This document shows, in pieces, positions 47,632 to 56,599 of a stretch of DNA of 60,252 bases. Under the pieces are notes generated by a model. That model made no database searches and had not been told where the DNA came from. It saw nothing but the letters and a program-made list of their open reading frames with translations. Position 1 is the first letter of the stretch, and each line of letters begins with the position of its first letter. The position numbers and the translations under genes are program-made. Location of the stretch: NCBI GenBank assembly GCA_021795795.1, contig JAJYPA010000008.1:1-60252 (forward strand), given 5' to 3'. Source of the stretch: Pseudomonadota bacterium (GTDB lineage: Bacteria; Pseudomonadota; Gammaproteobacteria; Halothiobacillales; Halothiobacillaceae).

Positions 47632-49296
47632 ATGCTGACTTCCCTGACTATCCGCCACATCGCCCTGATCGACGAGATCGAGATTCAATTTGCACCGGGC
47701 ATGACCACGCTCACCGGCGAAACCGGCGCAGGCAAATCCATCCTGATCGACGCCATCGGCCTCATTCAGGGCGAACGGGCCAATACGCAACTGATTCGAG
47801 CCGGCTTTGAGGAGGCGGAAGTCATCGCGGTGTTTGAGGTTAGCCCAAGCTCGCCCGTGGCCGAATTCCTCGAAGAACAGGAGCTACTCGACGATGAACT
47901 CATTATCCGTCGCACCCTGAATCGCGAGGGGCGCGGCAAGATCTGGATCAATGGCCGCCCCTGCCCGGCCGCGACCCTCAAAACGCTCGGCGGCCTGCTG
48001 ATCGACGTTCATGGCCAGCACCACAACCAGAAACTGCTTGAAAAACGCTATCAGAGATTGCTTTTGGACAGTTTTGCCGGGCTAACCGGACCAACGCAGA
48101 AGCTGGCGCAGCTCTCCCATGAGCTCCGCCAGAGTCAACACCAACTCGAGGACATTCGCGCCGCCGAACAAAGCCGCGAAGACCGCCGCGCCTTGCTGGC
48201 CTTTCAGCTTGAAGAAATTGACCAGATCGCACCACAACCGGATGAATTCAATCAGTCCCATCAGTTATTGAGCCGCCTTTCCCGCCAGGATGAGTGGCGC
48301 AGTGTGCTTGCCGCACAACTGGAACAGCTATTCGATGGCGATGACAACGTTCATGACCGGATCGGGCACGCACAACAGGCGCTCGCGCGAATCGCGGGGC
48401 TCGATGACGCCCTCTCACCACTGATCGACGCACTGGAAATCGCCCAGATTCAGATCAGCGAGACCGCAGACACCTTGCGTGACCGGCTCGATTCGGCAGA
48501 AGACGATCCCGAACAACTCGAACGGGTGCAGGCCCGCCTCGAGCAACTGCACCAGTTGGCGCGCAAGCACCGCATTCCACCGGAGCAACTGGACGACCGT
48601 ATCGCAGAACTCCGAGAAGAAGCCGCGCGTCTCGATCACGCGCAAGCAGACAGCGCCGCGCTCGAAGCCAGAATTCAGGCACAGATGGCCGACTACGACC
48701 AACTTGCCGCCGACATTTCGGTCAAAAGAAAAGCCGCCGCCGCAAAACTGGCGGCCGCGGTGACCGAAGCCATCCGCCAACTCGGCATGCCGCATGGGCA
48801 AATCGAAATCCCGATAAACCCGGTGGCCGACCTCGCAGCGCGGGGCGAACAGGGTATCGACGATATCGTATTTCTCATCAGTGCTAACCGCGGTCAGCCG
48901 CCCCAACCGCTTGACCAGATTGCCTCGGGTGGCGAACTGGCCCGCGTGAGTCTGGCGTTCAAAACACTCACCGCCGCCTTCGATCCGGTGGAAACCTTTA
49001 TTTTCGATGAAGTGGATACGGGGATTGGTGGCGCGATTGCCGAGATCGTGGGGCGTCATCTGCGTGCCCTCGGCCAGACCCGGCAAGTGTTCTGCGTGAC
49101 CCATCTACCGCAGGTGGCCGCACAGGGACAACATCAGATTCAGGTGCAGAAGCACCATCTGGAAAGTGGCACCGTGACCGAGATCGTACCACTGGACCAC
49201 GCGGCACGTATCGACGAAATCGCCCGCATGATCGGCGGCATCGACATCACCGCCCAGACCCGGGCAACCGCTCAGGAAATGTTGGCTCGCGAGTGA
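47632..49296 (+). CDS. recN: DNA repair protein RecN
   Basis: SMC-like ATPase acting on double-strand breaks. Walker A is TGETGAGKSILIDAIG near the N-terminus; Q-loop-like VHGQHHNQKLLEK follows. A central coiled coil (about residues 150-370) is followed by the ABC signature ASGGELARVSLAFKTL and Walker B FIFDEVDTGIGG. The ATG at 47632 (MLTSLTIRHIALID) matches the family start; the frame opens 11 codons earlier within nadK. The protein is 554 residues. Confidence 0.96.
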   Translation: MLTSLTIRHIALIDEIEIQFAPGMTTLTGETGAGKSILIDAIGLIQGERANTQLIRAGFEEAEVIAVFEVSPSSPVAEFLEEQELLDDELIIRRTLNREGRGKIWINGRPCPAATLKTLGGLLIDVHGQHHNQKLLEKRYQRLLLDSFAGLTGPTQKLAQLSHELRQSQHQLEDIRAAEQSREDRRALLAFQLEEIDQIAPQPDEFNQSHQLLSRLSRQDEWRSVLAAQLEQLFDGDDNVHDRIGHAQQALARIAGLDDALSPLIDALEIAQIQISETADTLRDRLDSAEDDPEQLERVQARLEQLHQLARKHRIPPEQLDDRIAELREEAARLDHAQADSAALEARIQAQMADYDQLAADISVKRKAAAAKLAAAVTEAIRQLGMPHGQIEIPINPVADLAARGEQGIDDIVFLISANRGQPPQPLDQIASGGELARVSLAFKTLTAAFDPVETFIFDEVDTGIGGAIAEIVGRHLRALGQTRQVFCVTHLPQVAAQGQHQIQVQKHHLESGTVTEIVPLDHAARIDEIARMIGGIDITAQTRATAQEMLARE

Positions 49297-49352
49297 GTTC
49301 AAGGAAGATCTGCCAAACGCAGCGTTCCTTCGGGTAATGGGTATGACTCGGC

Positions 49353-49450
49353 AAATCCCCCCTACCCCCCCTTTTTTCAAAGGGGGGAGAATACGCCTCC
49401 GTTTTTTGAGCAAGCGCCCCCCTTTGTAAAAGGGAGAATGAGGGGGATTT
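49353..49450. repeat. 98-bp palindromic intergenic repeat
   Basis: Ends AAATCCCCC and GGGGGATTT form an inverted repeat. Inside, a C-run/T-run stretch pairs with A/G-rich sequence (CCCCCCTTTTTT with AAAGGGGGGA), and a second CCCCCCTTTGT/AAAAGGGAG pair follows. This resembles a common family of small palindromic bacterial intergenic repeats (general recollection, not searched). It sits between converging recN and tsdA and could also stop transcription from both sides. Confidence 0.65.
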
Positions 49451-49514
49451 AAAGAAACCCTGATCAGACGTGATTCAAGCACCAGACCATCAAAGCGGGT
49501 TAACGGCTTATTCC

Positions 49515-50468
49515 CTATTGATTAAACGGCTTCGGTGCACCGGTATCACCCAATAAAACGCCGTTCACCTTAGTGCCGTACAGACTGTTTTTATTGTCGT
49601 GATATTTGGCGCGAGTGGCAGCTACGCTGCCTTCCCAGCGCGGATCCTGCGGGCGCTCATGACCATCCATGAAATACGCCACATCCCAGGCTTGCTGTGG
49701 GGTCAGGCTGTAGCTTTGACCATAGGGCATATTGGCATAGATGAACTTGGCGGCATTCGAGATACTCCCCATGCCCGCACCCCAGTTAAACGACTGCGCG
49801 CCCCACAAAGGCGGAAACACGACAGTGCCGTTCACCATGCGGCCTTCACCGTTGGCGGCGTGACAAATCGCGCAATTGGCTTCATACACGGCCTGGCCAC
49901 GGACGAAATCCGGCGCTTGCTTGGGCTCTGGAATATCTGGGTAACCGCGGCCAGCAATTTTGCTATCACCCGTGGGCAAGCCCTTTGCCAGCCAATAGGA
50001 ATAGGACGACAACGCCACCAGCGCCTCACTACCAAGCGGCGGCATCTTGCCGTTCATGCTGAAACGAAAACAGCCTTGCAGCCGGTCTTCGAAGGTATTC
50101 ACCTTCTTGTTCTTGCTACGATAGGCTGGATAGCTGACCCACGCGCCCCACAGTGGCGCGGAACCCGCCATCGCGCCGCCATCGGTATGACAGTTCACGC
50201 AATTGAGCGAATTACCCACATACTGCGGCGCGTACTTCTTCGATTCGAACATGATGTTGCGGCCCAATTGAACCATCTTGCCGAATTCGTCATTCGGTAT
50301 GGTGGAAGGATCGGGAGGGGTGAAGGTCGACCCCGTCAACACAGCGGCATTCGGTGCAGATTTGGGCGTGACCTCGACAGCAGCCAGGCTTACCATGGGC
50401 ACCACGGCCACAGACGCCAGCAGAATCGACGTCAACACAGGCTTGATTTGTTGAATGTGCTTGCTCAT
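49515..50468 (-). CDS. tsdA: TsdA thiosulfate dehydrogenase (dihaem cytochrome c)
   Basis: Periplasmic enzyme that joins two thiosulfates into tetrathionate, or reverses this. After a signal peptide (ending near MVSLAA), two haem sites are seen: CVNCH (90-94) and CAICH (199-203). RLQGCFRFSMNGKMPP carries Cys133, the unusual axial Cys ligand of the active-site haem in TsdA. PPLWGAQSFNWGAGM and MPYG-containing KFIYANMPYG are also TsdA hallmarks; the distal Met247 is preceded by Asn. The 317 residues fit. It overlaps tsdB by 4 bases. Confidence 0.9.
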   Translation of the reverse strand: MSKHIQQIKPVLTSILLASVAVVPMVSLAAVEVTPKSAPNAAVLTGSTFTPPDPSTIPNDEFGKMVQLGRNIMFESKKYAPQYVGNSLNCVNCHTDGGAMAGSAPLWGAWVSYPAYRSKNKKVNTFEDRLQGCFRFSMNGKMPPLGSEALVALSSYSYWLAKGLPTGDSKIAGRGYPDIPEPKQAPDFVRGQAVYEANCAICHAANGEGRMVNGTVVFPPLWGAQSFNWGAGMGSISNAAKFIYANMPYGQSYSLTPQQAWDVAYFMDGHERPQDPRWEGSVAATRAKYHDNKNSLYGTKVNGVLLGDTGAPKPFNQ

Positions 50469-51145
50469 TGCGCGCCTCCGGCCTGATTCGTTTTGCCCAT
50501 CACCGCTGCCTCTGGCTTCTGCGCCGCCAACCAGGCCGTGACTGCCTTGGTATCGGCATCACTCATCCGTAATGCGATGGTATGCATCAACCCCTGAGGG
50601 TCACCACTACGTGTACCATTTTTCCAAGCCGTAATTTGCTGATCAAGATAGGTCGCAGATTGCCCAGTCAAGGCCGGAAACGCTGGCGCCACGCCCACAC
50701 CGCCAGGGCCATGGCAACGAAAACAGGCGGGAATACCTGCCTTCCAGTCACCCAACATAGCCAGTTGCTCACCACGAGATTTCAAATCGGCGGGAACCGT
50801 CTGCGCAGGAGCCGCCATGGAGACCGGCAAGCCTGAGTAATAATCAGCCAGCGTTTTGATCTGCTCAGAGCTCAACGGTTTGGCCATACCCGACATAATG
50901 GCGTTCTGGCGTTGCCCTGAGGCAAACAAATGTAACTGTTCAGCCAGATAAGAGGCAGGCAAGCCGGCCAGACGAGGAAAGTTTGCTGCTGCCTGACCCG
51001 CACCCTGAGCGCCATGACAGGCGGCGCAACTGGCCGCTTCGGGCGGCGGAGCGGCTCGTGCCACCGCACTCCCCACGACCATCACCGCAAGGCCGGTAGA
51101 CCAGAACAGTGAACGTAATGAGAACACAGAACGAAACAGAAACAT
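50465..51145 (-). CDS. tsdB: TsdB dihaem cytochrome c (c4-type)
   Basis: Periplasmic electron acceptor partner of TsdA. A signal peptide (LAVMVVGSAVARA) is followed by two haem domains, CAACHGAQGAGQ and CFRCHGPGGVGVAPAFPALT; each has a distal Met in the usual place (IMSGMAKPLS; ALRMSDADT). This duplicate c4 layout is typical of TsdB. The ATG at 51145 has a GGGGGG stretch upstream; the frame starts 5 codons earlier. The protein is 226 residues and comes first in the tsdBA operon. Confidence 0.88.
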   Translation of the reverse strand: MFLFRSVFSLRSLFWSTGLAVMVVGSAVARAAPPPEAASCAACHGAQGAGQAAANFPRLAGLPASYLAEQLHLFASGQRQNAIMSGMAKPLSSEQIKTLADYYSGLPVSMAAPAQTVPADLKSRGEQLAMLGDWKAGIPACFRCHGPGGVGVAPAFPALTGQSATYLDQQITAWKNGTRSGDPQGLMHTIALRMSDADTKAVTAWLAAQKPEAAVMGKTNQAGGAQ

Positions 51146-51291
51146 GGTGCAACCCCCCATTCAACGACGCCTAAATCCGGCGACCCAAGTCAGACGTACA
51201 AGAAGCTCAGTATTTCCCCGAGCCACTCGCGTCAGTAAATATTCCTCCCAGACGGATCCGATCAGTCGTTTGGAGCACTACCGAGTGCAGC

Positions 51292-54204
51292 TTAAATCCG
51301 TTCGATATGCAGACCAAGCCCTTTTAACTCATCTTCTTTCGTCGGGCCGCAAAGCACGCCGATGGAAGCGGAATCCGGGTTCAGATAGGTTTCTGCAACG
51401 CGCTTTAAGTCCGCTTCGGTCACATCCAGAATCCGGGCCCGCATCAGGCGCTGCTGTTCGAGTGTGCGACCATGCAGACCATCAAGAAACGCTTTTTTCG
51501 CCTCCCCTGCGGGCGAACCGGGCTTATCGATGCTGGAAATGACACCGAAAATCGCCTCATCGACCGTGCGGCCTTCATGTGTATTATCCAGCAACCAGTC
51601 GATGGCTCGATCAAAGTCATTAAGCGTGTCGGTCAAGCGCGGATCTCGGTAGGAGAAGAAGCGGAAGCTTGCTGATTCAGAATCGTATCCCGCGCCACCA
51701 CCGTAAGCACCGCCCTGCTCACGAATGGCTCGGTGCAGATAACCGTTACGCAAAAAGCCACCCAGAACGGCCAGCGCGGCGGCATCTTCATGCAATGGCG
51801 GTACGGCGGCATGGGCCTTGGCGCAGTAATTCACGGCAAGGTTACCGATCCAGGCTTCGCGCACCGGCTGATGCACCTTCGGTAGCTGGAAATGCTCGAC
51901 CGGATTGCCATGCTGCATGACACGTTCCAGTGCGGGCTGAATATCGCCAAAATGGCGGCGTTCGGCAATCACGTTGTATTGCCGCAAGCCGCCCTTGAGC
52001 TTGGCGTGCAGACGGGCCAATCGCTCGGCCACATCGTGGATGGCTTTGGGCTCATCAAGCGCGTCATCCATTGCCTTAATTCGGCGCACACCGGCGACAC
52101 CGCCCGATTCGTGGGTCAACCTGGCACGCGCCGACATCCCGCTGGAAGCCAGATTCATGGCATGAACGTGACCCGCTCCGGCAATGCCTTGTTCACTGCG
52201 AAAACGAATCTGACTGATCAGATCCCGAATACGGCTGGTTTCATCGAAACGCGCCGCGTTGAGATGCTGATGGAACAGATCCACGAGGTCATCGGCATGG
52301 CGAACCAATGCCTTGCCGCCGAGCAGGAAAAACGAGCTCAGCTTATGCGCGTTGTCGAGATCCGGGCGAATGGATGATCGGGCAGAAAACCCGCCCGTAC
52401 GCGCGGCGACGGCTTCAGCCATCTGCAGATAGTCACGATCTCCGGCACCCAGTTCGGTCAATACGCCGCTATAAATCGGCAGCAGATCGAGCTCATCGTG
52501 GGTCAGTTGCGGCAAATCCAGCGCGGCTTGCAGGTAAACCAAACCATTGGTGCTGCGATTGAACCAAGTCGATGTCGCCGGATGATGGATGATCTTTTCC
52601 GGGGTCGGCAAATCGATGTGTTCGGGAATATCCTCGCGCGTCACGGTCGGCAGGATGCTGATGTCATCGACCTCGGCCTGCCGCTCGGCCAGTGCCTTGG
52701 CCTGCTCGACTACCTCCTGTTTTTCCGCATCGGACATGGCAGCCTGCATGGCGGCCAGACGGGCCTGTTCGGCGGCCTGCTTCCTGGCAGACAATTCGGT
52801 ATCGGGTTTGAGCACCACGCGCACGCGGTGGGTGTTATCGAGCAGCAATGTGCGGATCAGATTCGGGATAAATTGGCTATCGGCGGCCTTTTTGCGCAAC
52901 CGCGCGAGCGCAGGCTCCAGGTCCAGAACCGCAATCGGGTCGCCATCGTGAATTGCGGCAGGCAGACCATGCAGGATCAGTTGCAGGCCATAGGGCATGC
53001 CATCGCCGGTCACTTCGCGTTGCGAGAGTTCGATCTGATGCAGTACCGACTCAATCATGTCCGCAGGCACGCCTTTTTCGGCAATCTCGGTCAAGGTATC
53101 GAGTACCAACCGTTCCACAGCCTCGGCCCGATCCGGCTCGCTGCCTTCGACACCGGCCACGAATACCATCTGCCGTTGTGAGTCTTCCAATCCCAGAATG
53201 GGCGAAGGCGAACCGCCCAGATCGGTGGTTTCCAGCACGCGCAACAGTGGAGAAGCGCTGTTTTCGAGCAGTACGCCTTCGAGCAGTTGGGCTTCCAGCG
53301 CCGCATCCAGATCGGTGCTTTCGCCCAACAACCAGCCGACAACCACATGAGTTTTCTCGGCGAGATCGGGCTCATCGAGCGCATAATTTTCTTCAACCAA
53401 GCGCGGGGAAGTCAGCGCCTGCTCAATGGGCACGGCAGAGTTGGGATCGATACGGGTAAAACGTTTTAACGCCTTCTCTTCGAACTGCGTTTGCAGATCG
53501 ATCACCGGCAAATTGCCATAGGTCATGAACACGGCGTTCGACGGGTGATAGAACCGCTGGTAAAACGCCTTCAATTGCGCGTAAGTCAGGTTGGGAATTT
53601 CGGCCGGCTCGCCACCGGAGTTGTAGTGGTAGGTTGTCGTCGGGAACAGCTCGCTCGTCAGCGTCTGCCATAGCACGGAGGACGGGTTGCTCATGGCGCC
53701 CTTCATCTCGTTGAACACCACGCCTTTGAACGTCAGCGGTGTGGTTGGGTCATCGGGCGTGGTGAATTCAACGCGGTGGCCTTCCTGCCGGAAATCGCGC
53801 TCGTCAATGCGGGAGAAAAACACCGCATCGAGATAAACATCCAACAGGTTGTAGAAATCTTTCACATTGACCGAAGCGAATGGATAAGCCGTCCAGTCGC
53901 TGGCGGTAAAGGCATTCATGAACGTATTGAGCGAACGGCGGATCATCATGAAAAACGGATCGCGCACCGGGAAACGCTCCGAACCGCACAACACCGTATG
54001 TTCCAGAATATGCGCCACCCCGGTCGAATCCTCCGGCACCGTACGCAACCCCACCAGAAAGACATTCTGTGGATCATCGGTCGCCAGATGGAAATGCCTA
54101 GCACCCGTCGCATTGTGACGGTATTCATCCACCGTGAGATTCAAGGCCGCAATCGGCTGAGTACGAACAAAGGTAAACGCGGGGTGATGGATGCTTTCGC
54201 TCAT
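51292..54204 (-). CDS. M16C insulinase-family metallopeptidase (PreP-like)
   Basis: Large zinc peptidase of 970 residues. The inverted zinc motif HILEH is at 65-69 (STGVAHILEHTVLCGS), with a downstream Glu-containing helix (FNEMKGAMSNPSSVLWQTL). The N-terminal NTFMNAFTASDWTAYPFAS is characteristic of the M16C (presequence protease) branch. The two halves of the protease chamber are joined by a charged helical hairpin (about residues 470-530). It has no signal peptide, so it is cytoplasmic and likely degrades short peptides. No operon partner is evident. Confidence 0.93.
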   Translation of the reverse strand: MSESIHHPAFTFVRTQPIAALNLTVDEYRHNATGARHFHLATDDPQNVFLVGLRTVPEDSTGVAHILEHTVLCGSERFPVRDPFFMMIRRSLNTFMNAFTASDWTAYPFASVNVKDFYNLLDVYLDAVFFSRIDERDFRQEGHRVEFTTPDDPTTPLTFKGVVFNEMKGAMSNPSSVLWQTLTSELFPTTTYHYNSGGEPAEIPNLTYAQLKAFYQRFYHPSNAVFMTYGNLPVIDLQTQFEEKALKRFTRIDPNSAVPIEQALTSPRLVEENYALDEPDLAEKTHVVVGWLLGESTDLDAALEAQLLEGVLLENSASPLLRVLETTDLGGSPSPILGLEDSQRQMVFVAGVEGSEPDRAEAVERLVLDTLTEIAEKGVPADMIESVLHQIELSQREVTGDGMPYGLQLILHGLPAAIHDGDPIAVLDLEPALARLRKKAADSQFIPNLIRTLLLDNTHRVRVVLKPDTELSARKQAAEQARLAAMQAAMSDAEKQEVVEQAKALAERQAEVDDISILPTVTREDIPEHIDLPTPEKIIHHPATSTWFNRSTNGLVYLQAALDLPQLTHDELDLLPIYSGVLTELGAGDRDYLQMAEAVAARTGGFSARSSIRPDLDNAHKLSSFFLLGGKALVRHADDLVDLFHQHLNAARFDETSRIRDLISQIRFRSEQGIAGAGHVHAMNLASSGMSARARLTHESGGVAGVRRIKAMDDALDEPKAIHDVAERLARLHAKLKGGLRQYNVIAERRHFGDIQPALERVMQHGNPVEHFQLPKVHQPVREAWIGNLAVNYCAKAHAAVPPLHEDAAALAVLGGFLRNGYLHRAIREQGGAYGGGAGYDSESASFRFFSYRDPRLTDTLNDFDRAIDWLLDNTHEGRTVDEAIFGVISSIDKPGSPAGEAKKAFLDGLHGRTLEQQRLMRARILDVTEADLKRVAETYLNPDSASIGVLCGPTKEDELKGLGLHIERI

Positions 54205-54288
54205 TGAATAATGCCCAATTCGGTAAAACGTGTAGGTTGATTAGTGTAACTCAGCCATCGCTGCAAAACAGGCGACAACAACCAGTGT

Positions 54289-54423
54289 ATGAGCAAACAA
54301 CGGCGATTTAATTCCCTGTATGACCTCACGCCACCCATGTTCTATAAGGCTCGTACAAAATCCGAAGAAACCGTACCGCCCTATTTACGACCCATTCATG
54401 CAGCAGATCAGTTGATCGACTAA
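54289..54423 (+). CDS. possible small protein (44 residues)
   Basis: An open frame from ATG 54289 to TAA 54421-54423 encodes 44 residues, starting MSKQRRFNSLYDLTPPMFY and ending HAADQLID. Composition is plausible for a real protein (mixed charge, Pro, Tyr), but I see no ribosome-binding site and do not recognise the sequence. It lies between the M16C peptidase and the flavin-reductase-like gene. Confidence 0.3.
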   Translation: MSKQRRFNSLYDLTPPMFYKARTKSEETVPPYLRPIHAADQLID

Positions 54424-54480
54424 CCTTTTCAGATTGCAATACTACCGAATACCAGAACCCGATTCACAGAGGACCACCCC

Positions 54481-55101
54481 ATGCACATTGATCCCGCGCA
54501 GCATTCGAATATGGACAACTACAAATTGCTGACGAACCTGATCGTGCCTCGCCCGATCGCGTGGATCAGCAGCCTGAGTTCGGATGGCATCGTCAATCTG
54601 GCACCGTACAGTTTTTTCAATGCCATCGGGAGCGACCCGCTTTATGTCATGTTCAGCGTGGGCAAAAACGATGCGGGCGAACCCAAGGACACGGCTAAGA
54701 ATGTCCATGCAAACGGTGAATTCGTCGTGAATCTGGTGACTGAAGAGTTATTCAACGCCATGAACATTTCTGCCGCGGACTTCCCTGCAACGATCAGCGA
54801 ATTGGAGATCGCAAATTTGCATACCGCGCCATCCGAAAAGATCAAAGTTCCTCGCGTGGCGGAAGCCAAAGCCAGCATGGAGTGCAGACTGTTCAGCGAA
54901 CAACAGCTCGGTGCAAACACCCTGATTATCGGGGAAGTCGTCATGTTCCACGTTCATGACGACTTGATCGATGAGCGCCTGCATATCAACAACTTTGCAC
55001 CGATCGGACGCATGGGCTCGCCTTCCGTGTATTGCCACACGACCGATCGCTTCGATATCGCTCGCCTCTCGTATGAGCAATGGCAGCAAGACCACTCGTG
55101 A
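54481..55101 (+). CDS. flavin reductase-like (FMN-binding split-barrel) protein
   Basis: Matches the FMN-binding split-barrel family of flavin reductases. LLTNLIVPRPIAWISSLSSD and NLAPYSFFNAIGSDPLYVMF contain the FMN contacts; KDTAKNVHANGEFVVNL is typical. The C-terminal LFSEQQLGANTLIIGEVVMF completes the fold. The 206 residues are standard. The specific substrate or oxygenase partner cannot be told; no oxygenase gene is adjacent. Confidence 0.87.
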   Translation: MHIDPAQHSNMDNYKLLTNLIVPRPIAWISSLSSDGIVNLAPYSFFNAIGSDPLYVMFSVGKNDAGEPKDTAKNVHANGEFVVNLVTEELFNAMNISAADFPATISELEIANLHTAPSEKIKVPRVAEAKASMECRLFSEQQLGANTLIIGEVVMFHVHDDLIDERLHINNFAPIGRMGSPSVYCHTTDRFDIARLSYEQWQQDHS

Positions 55102-55201
55102 CCACGATCCGTTGTTTCGCAAAAGTTCAGGACACCTGACTCGCTTCAGGCGAGCCCTCCCCATGGAGCAAACCCGGCTTGAACAGAATCAGGTGTTACG
55201 G

Positions 55202-56242
55202 CTAACGATCCTGGCGTTGCCCTTGCTGCCGATAATCTCGCTGCGTGGCACCCTGCCCTCCTTGAATACCACCCTGAGATACACCACCACGCTGCCCCGC
55301 TCCGGGTTGTTGCCCACGCCATGAAGAATCCTGCCGCGGCTGTATTTGCTGAGGTTGCGGCTGCGGTTGATATCTCGGTTGAATCTGCTGCTGCTGCTGC
55401 GGCTGTGGCTGGTACTGCTGCTGCATCTGTTGTGGTTGATATCTCGGTTGCATCTGCTGCGGTTGAGATTGCTGCTGCATCATAGGAGCAGACGGATAGG
55501 AGCGCTGATGCTCCATCTGCCGCTGATTTCGCTCCTGAGGCATTGGCTGAATTCGCTGCTGTTGCGGTTCAGGAACATAGCCTCGCTGCGCAGGAGGCTG
55601 AGCCCCCATCTGTTCCCGTTCGCGCTCCTGATAAAGCTGACGTCCCGCACGATCCTGAGGCTGATATCGGTATCTCTCTGCACGCAATATGGGTTGCTGT
55701 TCCAGCCGAGGATATTTCGAGCCGGAGTACTCCCGCTGGTAGTGGGGCAGGGGTGCAGGCGCCGGGGCCGCTGACCGATTCCACTTATCCCATCCGTGAC
55801 GATGCTGTTCCCACTGAGGCCCCCAGTGCTCTCCCCAACGCGGGGGCGCATCGGGATACCAGCTACGGAAATAGGACGGAGGATATCGGTAATAACGAAC
55901 AGGAATCCGCAGAATGAACAAAGGCACCACATTGGGTGAAACATAGACCCACGGTCCGTTGTACCAGGTACTCTGGTACCAACCGTCGTCCCGGAAGACC
56001 CAGTACACCCCATCGTAAAAGAAGTAGTTAGTAGCCACGCCGGGGGCGTAATAGGCCGGGTAGCCCGGAATCCGAACCAAGGACGGATAAACCGGTACAT
56101 TAATGCCAATACTGACATAGCTCGAACGCACCACCCCATACTCCGGGTACATAGGCGCGCTATCGGGGTAACCCACAGCGACACAACCACCGAGCAATGG
56201 AACAGTAGCCAGACCCAACACAAAACGACCTAATCGGTTCAT
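55202..56242 (-). CDS. Gln-rich lipoprotein of unknown function
   Basis: A lipoprotein signal (FVLGLATVPLLGGC) is followed by a Tyr/Trp/Pro-rich domain (about residues 25-165): YFFYDGVYWVFRDDGWYQST, WYNGPWVYVSPNVVPLF, VRYYRYPPSYF and DAPPRWGEHWGPQWEQH. This block recurs in unnamed lipoproteins of beta- and gammaproteobacteria. The second half is low complexity: Gln/Arg/Pro with repeated RYQPQ units. The ATG at 56242 has GAGGGGTG upstream and gives 346 residues. The function is not known; a surface or periplasmic structural role is a guess. Confidence 0.75.
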   Translation of the reverse strand: MNRLGRFVLGLATVPLLGGCVAVGYPDSAPMYPEYGVVRSSYVSIGINVPVYPSLVRIPGYPAYYAPGVATNYFFYDGVYWVFRDDGWYQSTWYNGPWVYVSPNVVPLFILRIPVRYYRYPPSYFRSWYPDAPPRWGEHWGPQWEQHRHGWDKWNRSAAPAPAPLPHYQREYSGSKYPRLEQQPILRAERYRYQPQDRAGRQLYQEREREQMGAQPPAQRGYVPEPQQQRIQPMPQERNQRQMEHQRSYPSAPMMQQQSQPQQMQPRYQPQQMQQQYQPQPQQQQQIQPRYQPQPQPQQIQPRQDSSWRGQQPGAGQRGGVSQGGIQGGQGATQRDYRQQGQRQDR

Positions 56243-56599
56243 CGTATTCACCCCTCGTCCCAAAACTCATTGGTGACAGTCACTACACACTCGCTCATCG
56301 GGTAGGTACGCCCGCCTTGTGGTATCAATATGAGGGCGGCGTTAAAATAGCGCAAGATGAACAGAACCCGGCTCAGACACAGATAAAAAATCGCAACCAA
56401 TTGAATTTAAAAATCTTTCCAAGAAATACCATAAAAAAACAGAACATCGGAATTCTGTATCAAATTGTAAATGCCACTGAACAGGTTGTTTCCTCAGAAA
56501 TAACTCCGCTCCAATCCTTCCTCTTCCCCGACACTACAAACCCTGCTTCAATACCACCCCCAAACATGTCGCCGTCTCATCCGAGGAGCCTATCCAATC
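56243..56599. other. AT-rich spacer before rlmD
   Basis: About 357 bases without a convincing gene. The section near 56380-56470 is clearly richer in A+T than its surroundings, with several A runs. It may hold promoters for the divergent lipoprotein and rlmD. I see no clean -35/-10 pair. Confidence 0.45.

Noticed and set aside
55543..55917. Plus-strand frames opposite the Gln-rich lipoprotein
   Set aside because: They are mirror frames of the CAG-rich repeat; the minus-strand gene has a lipoprotein signal and ribosome site.
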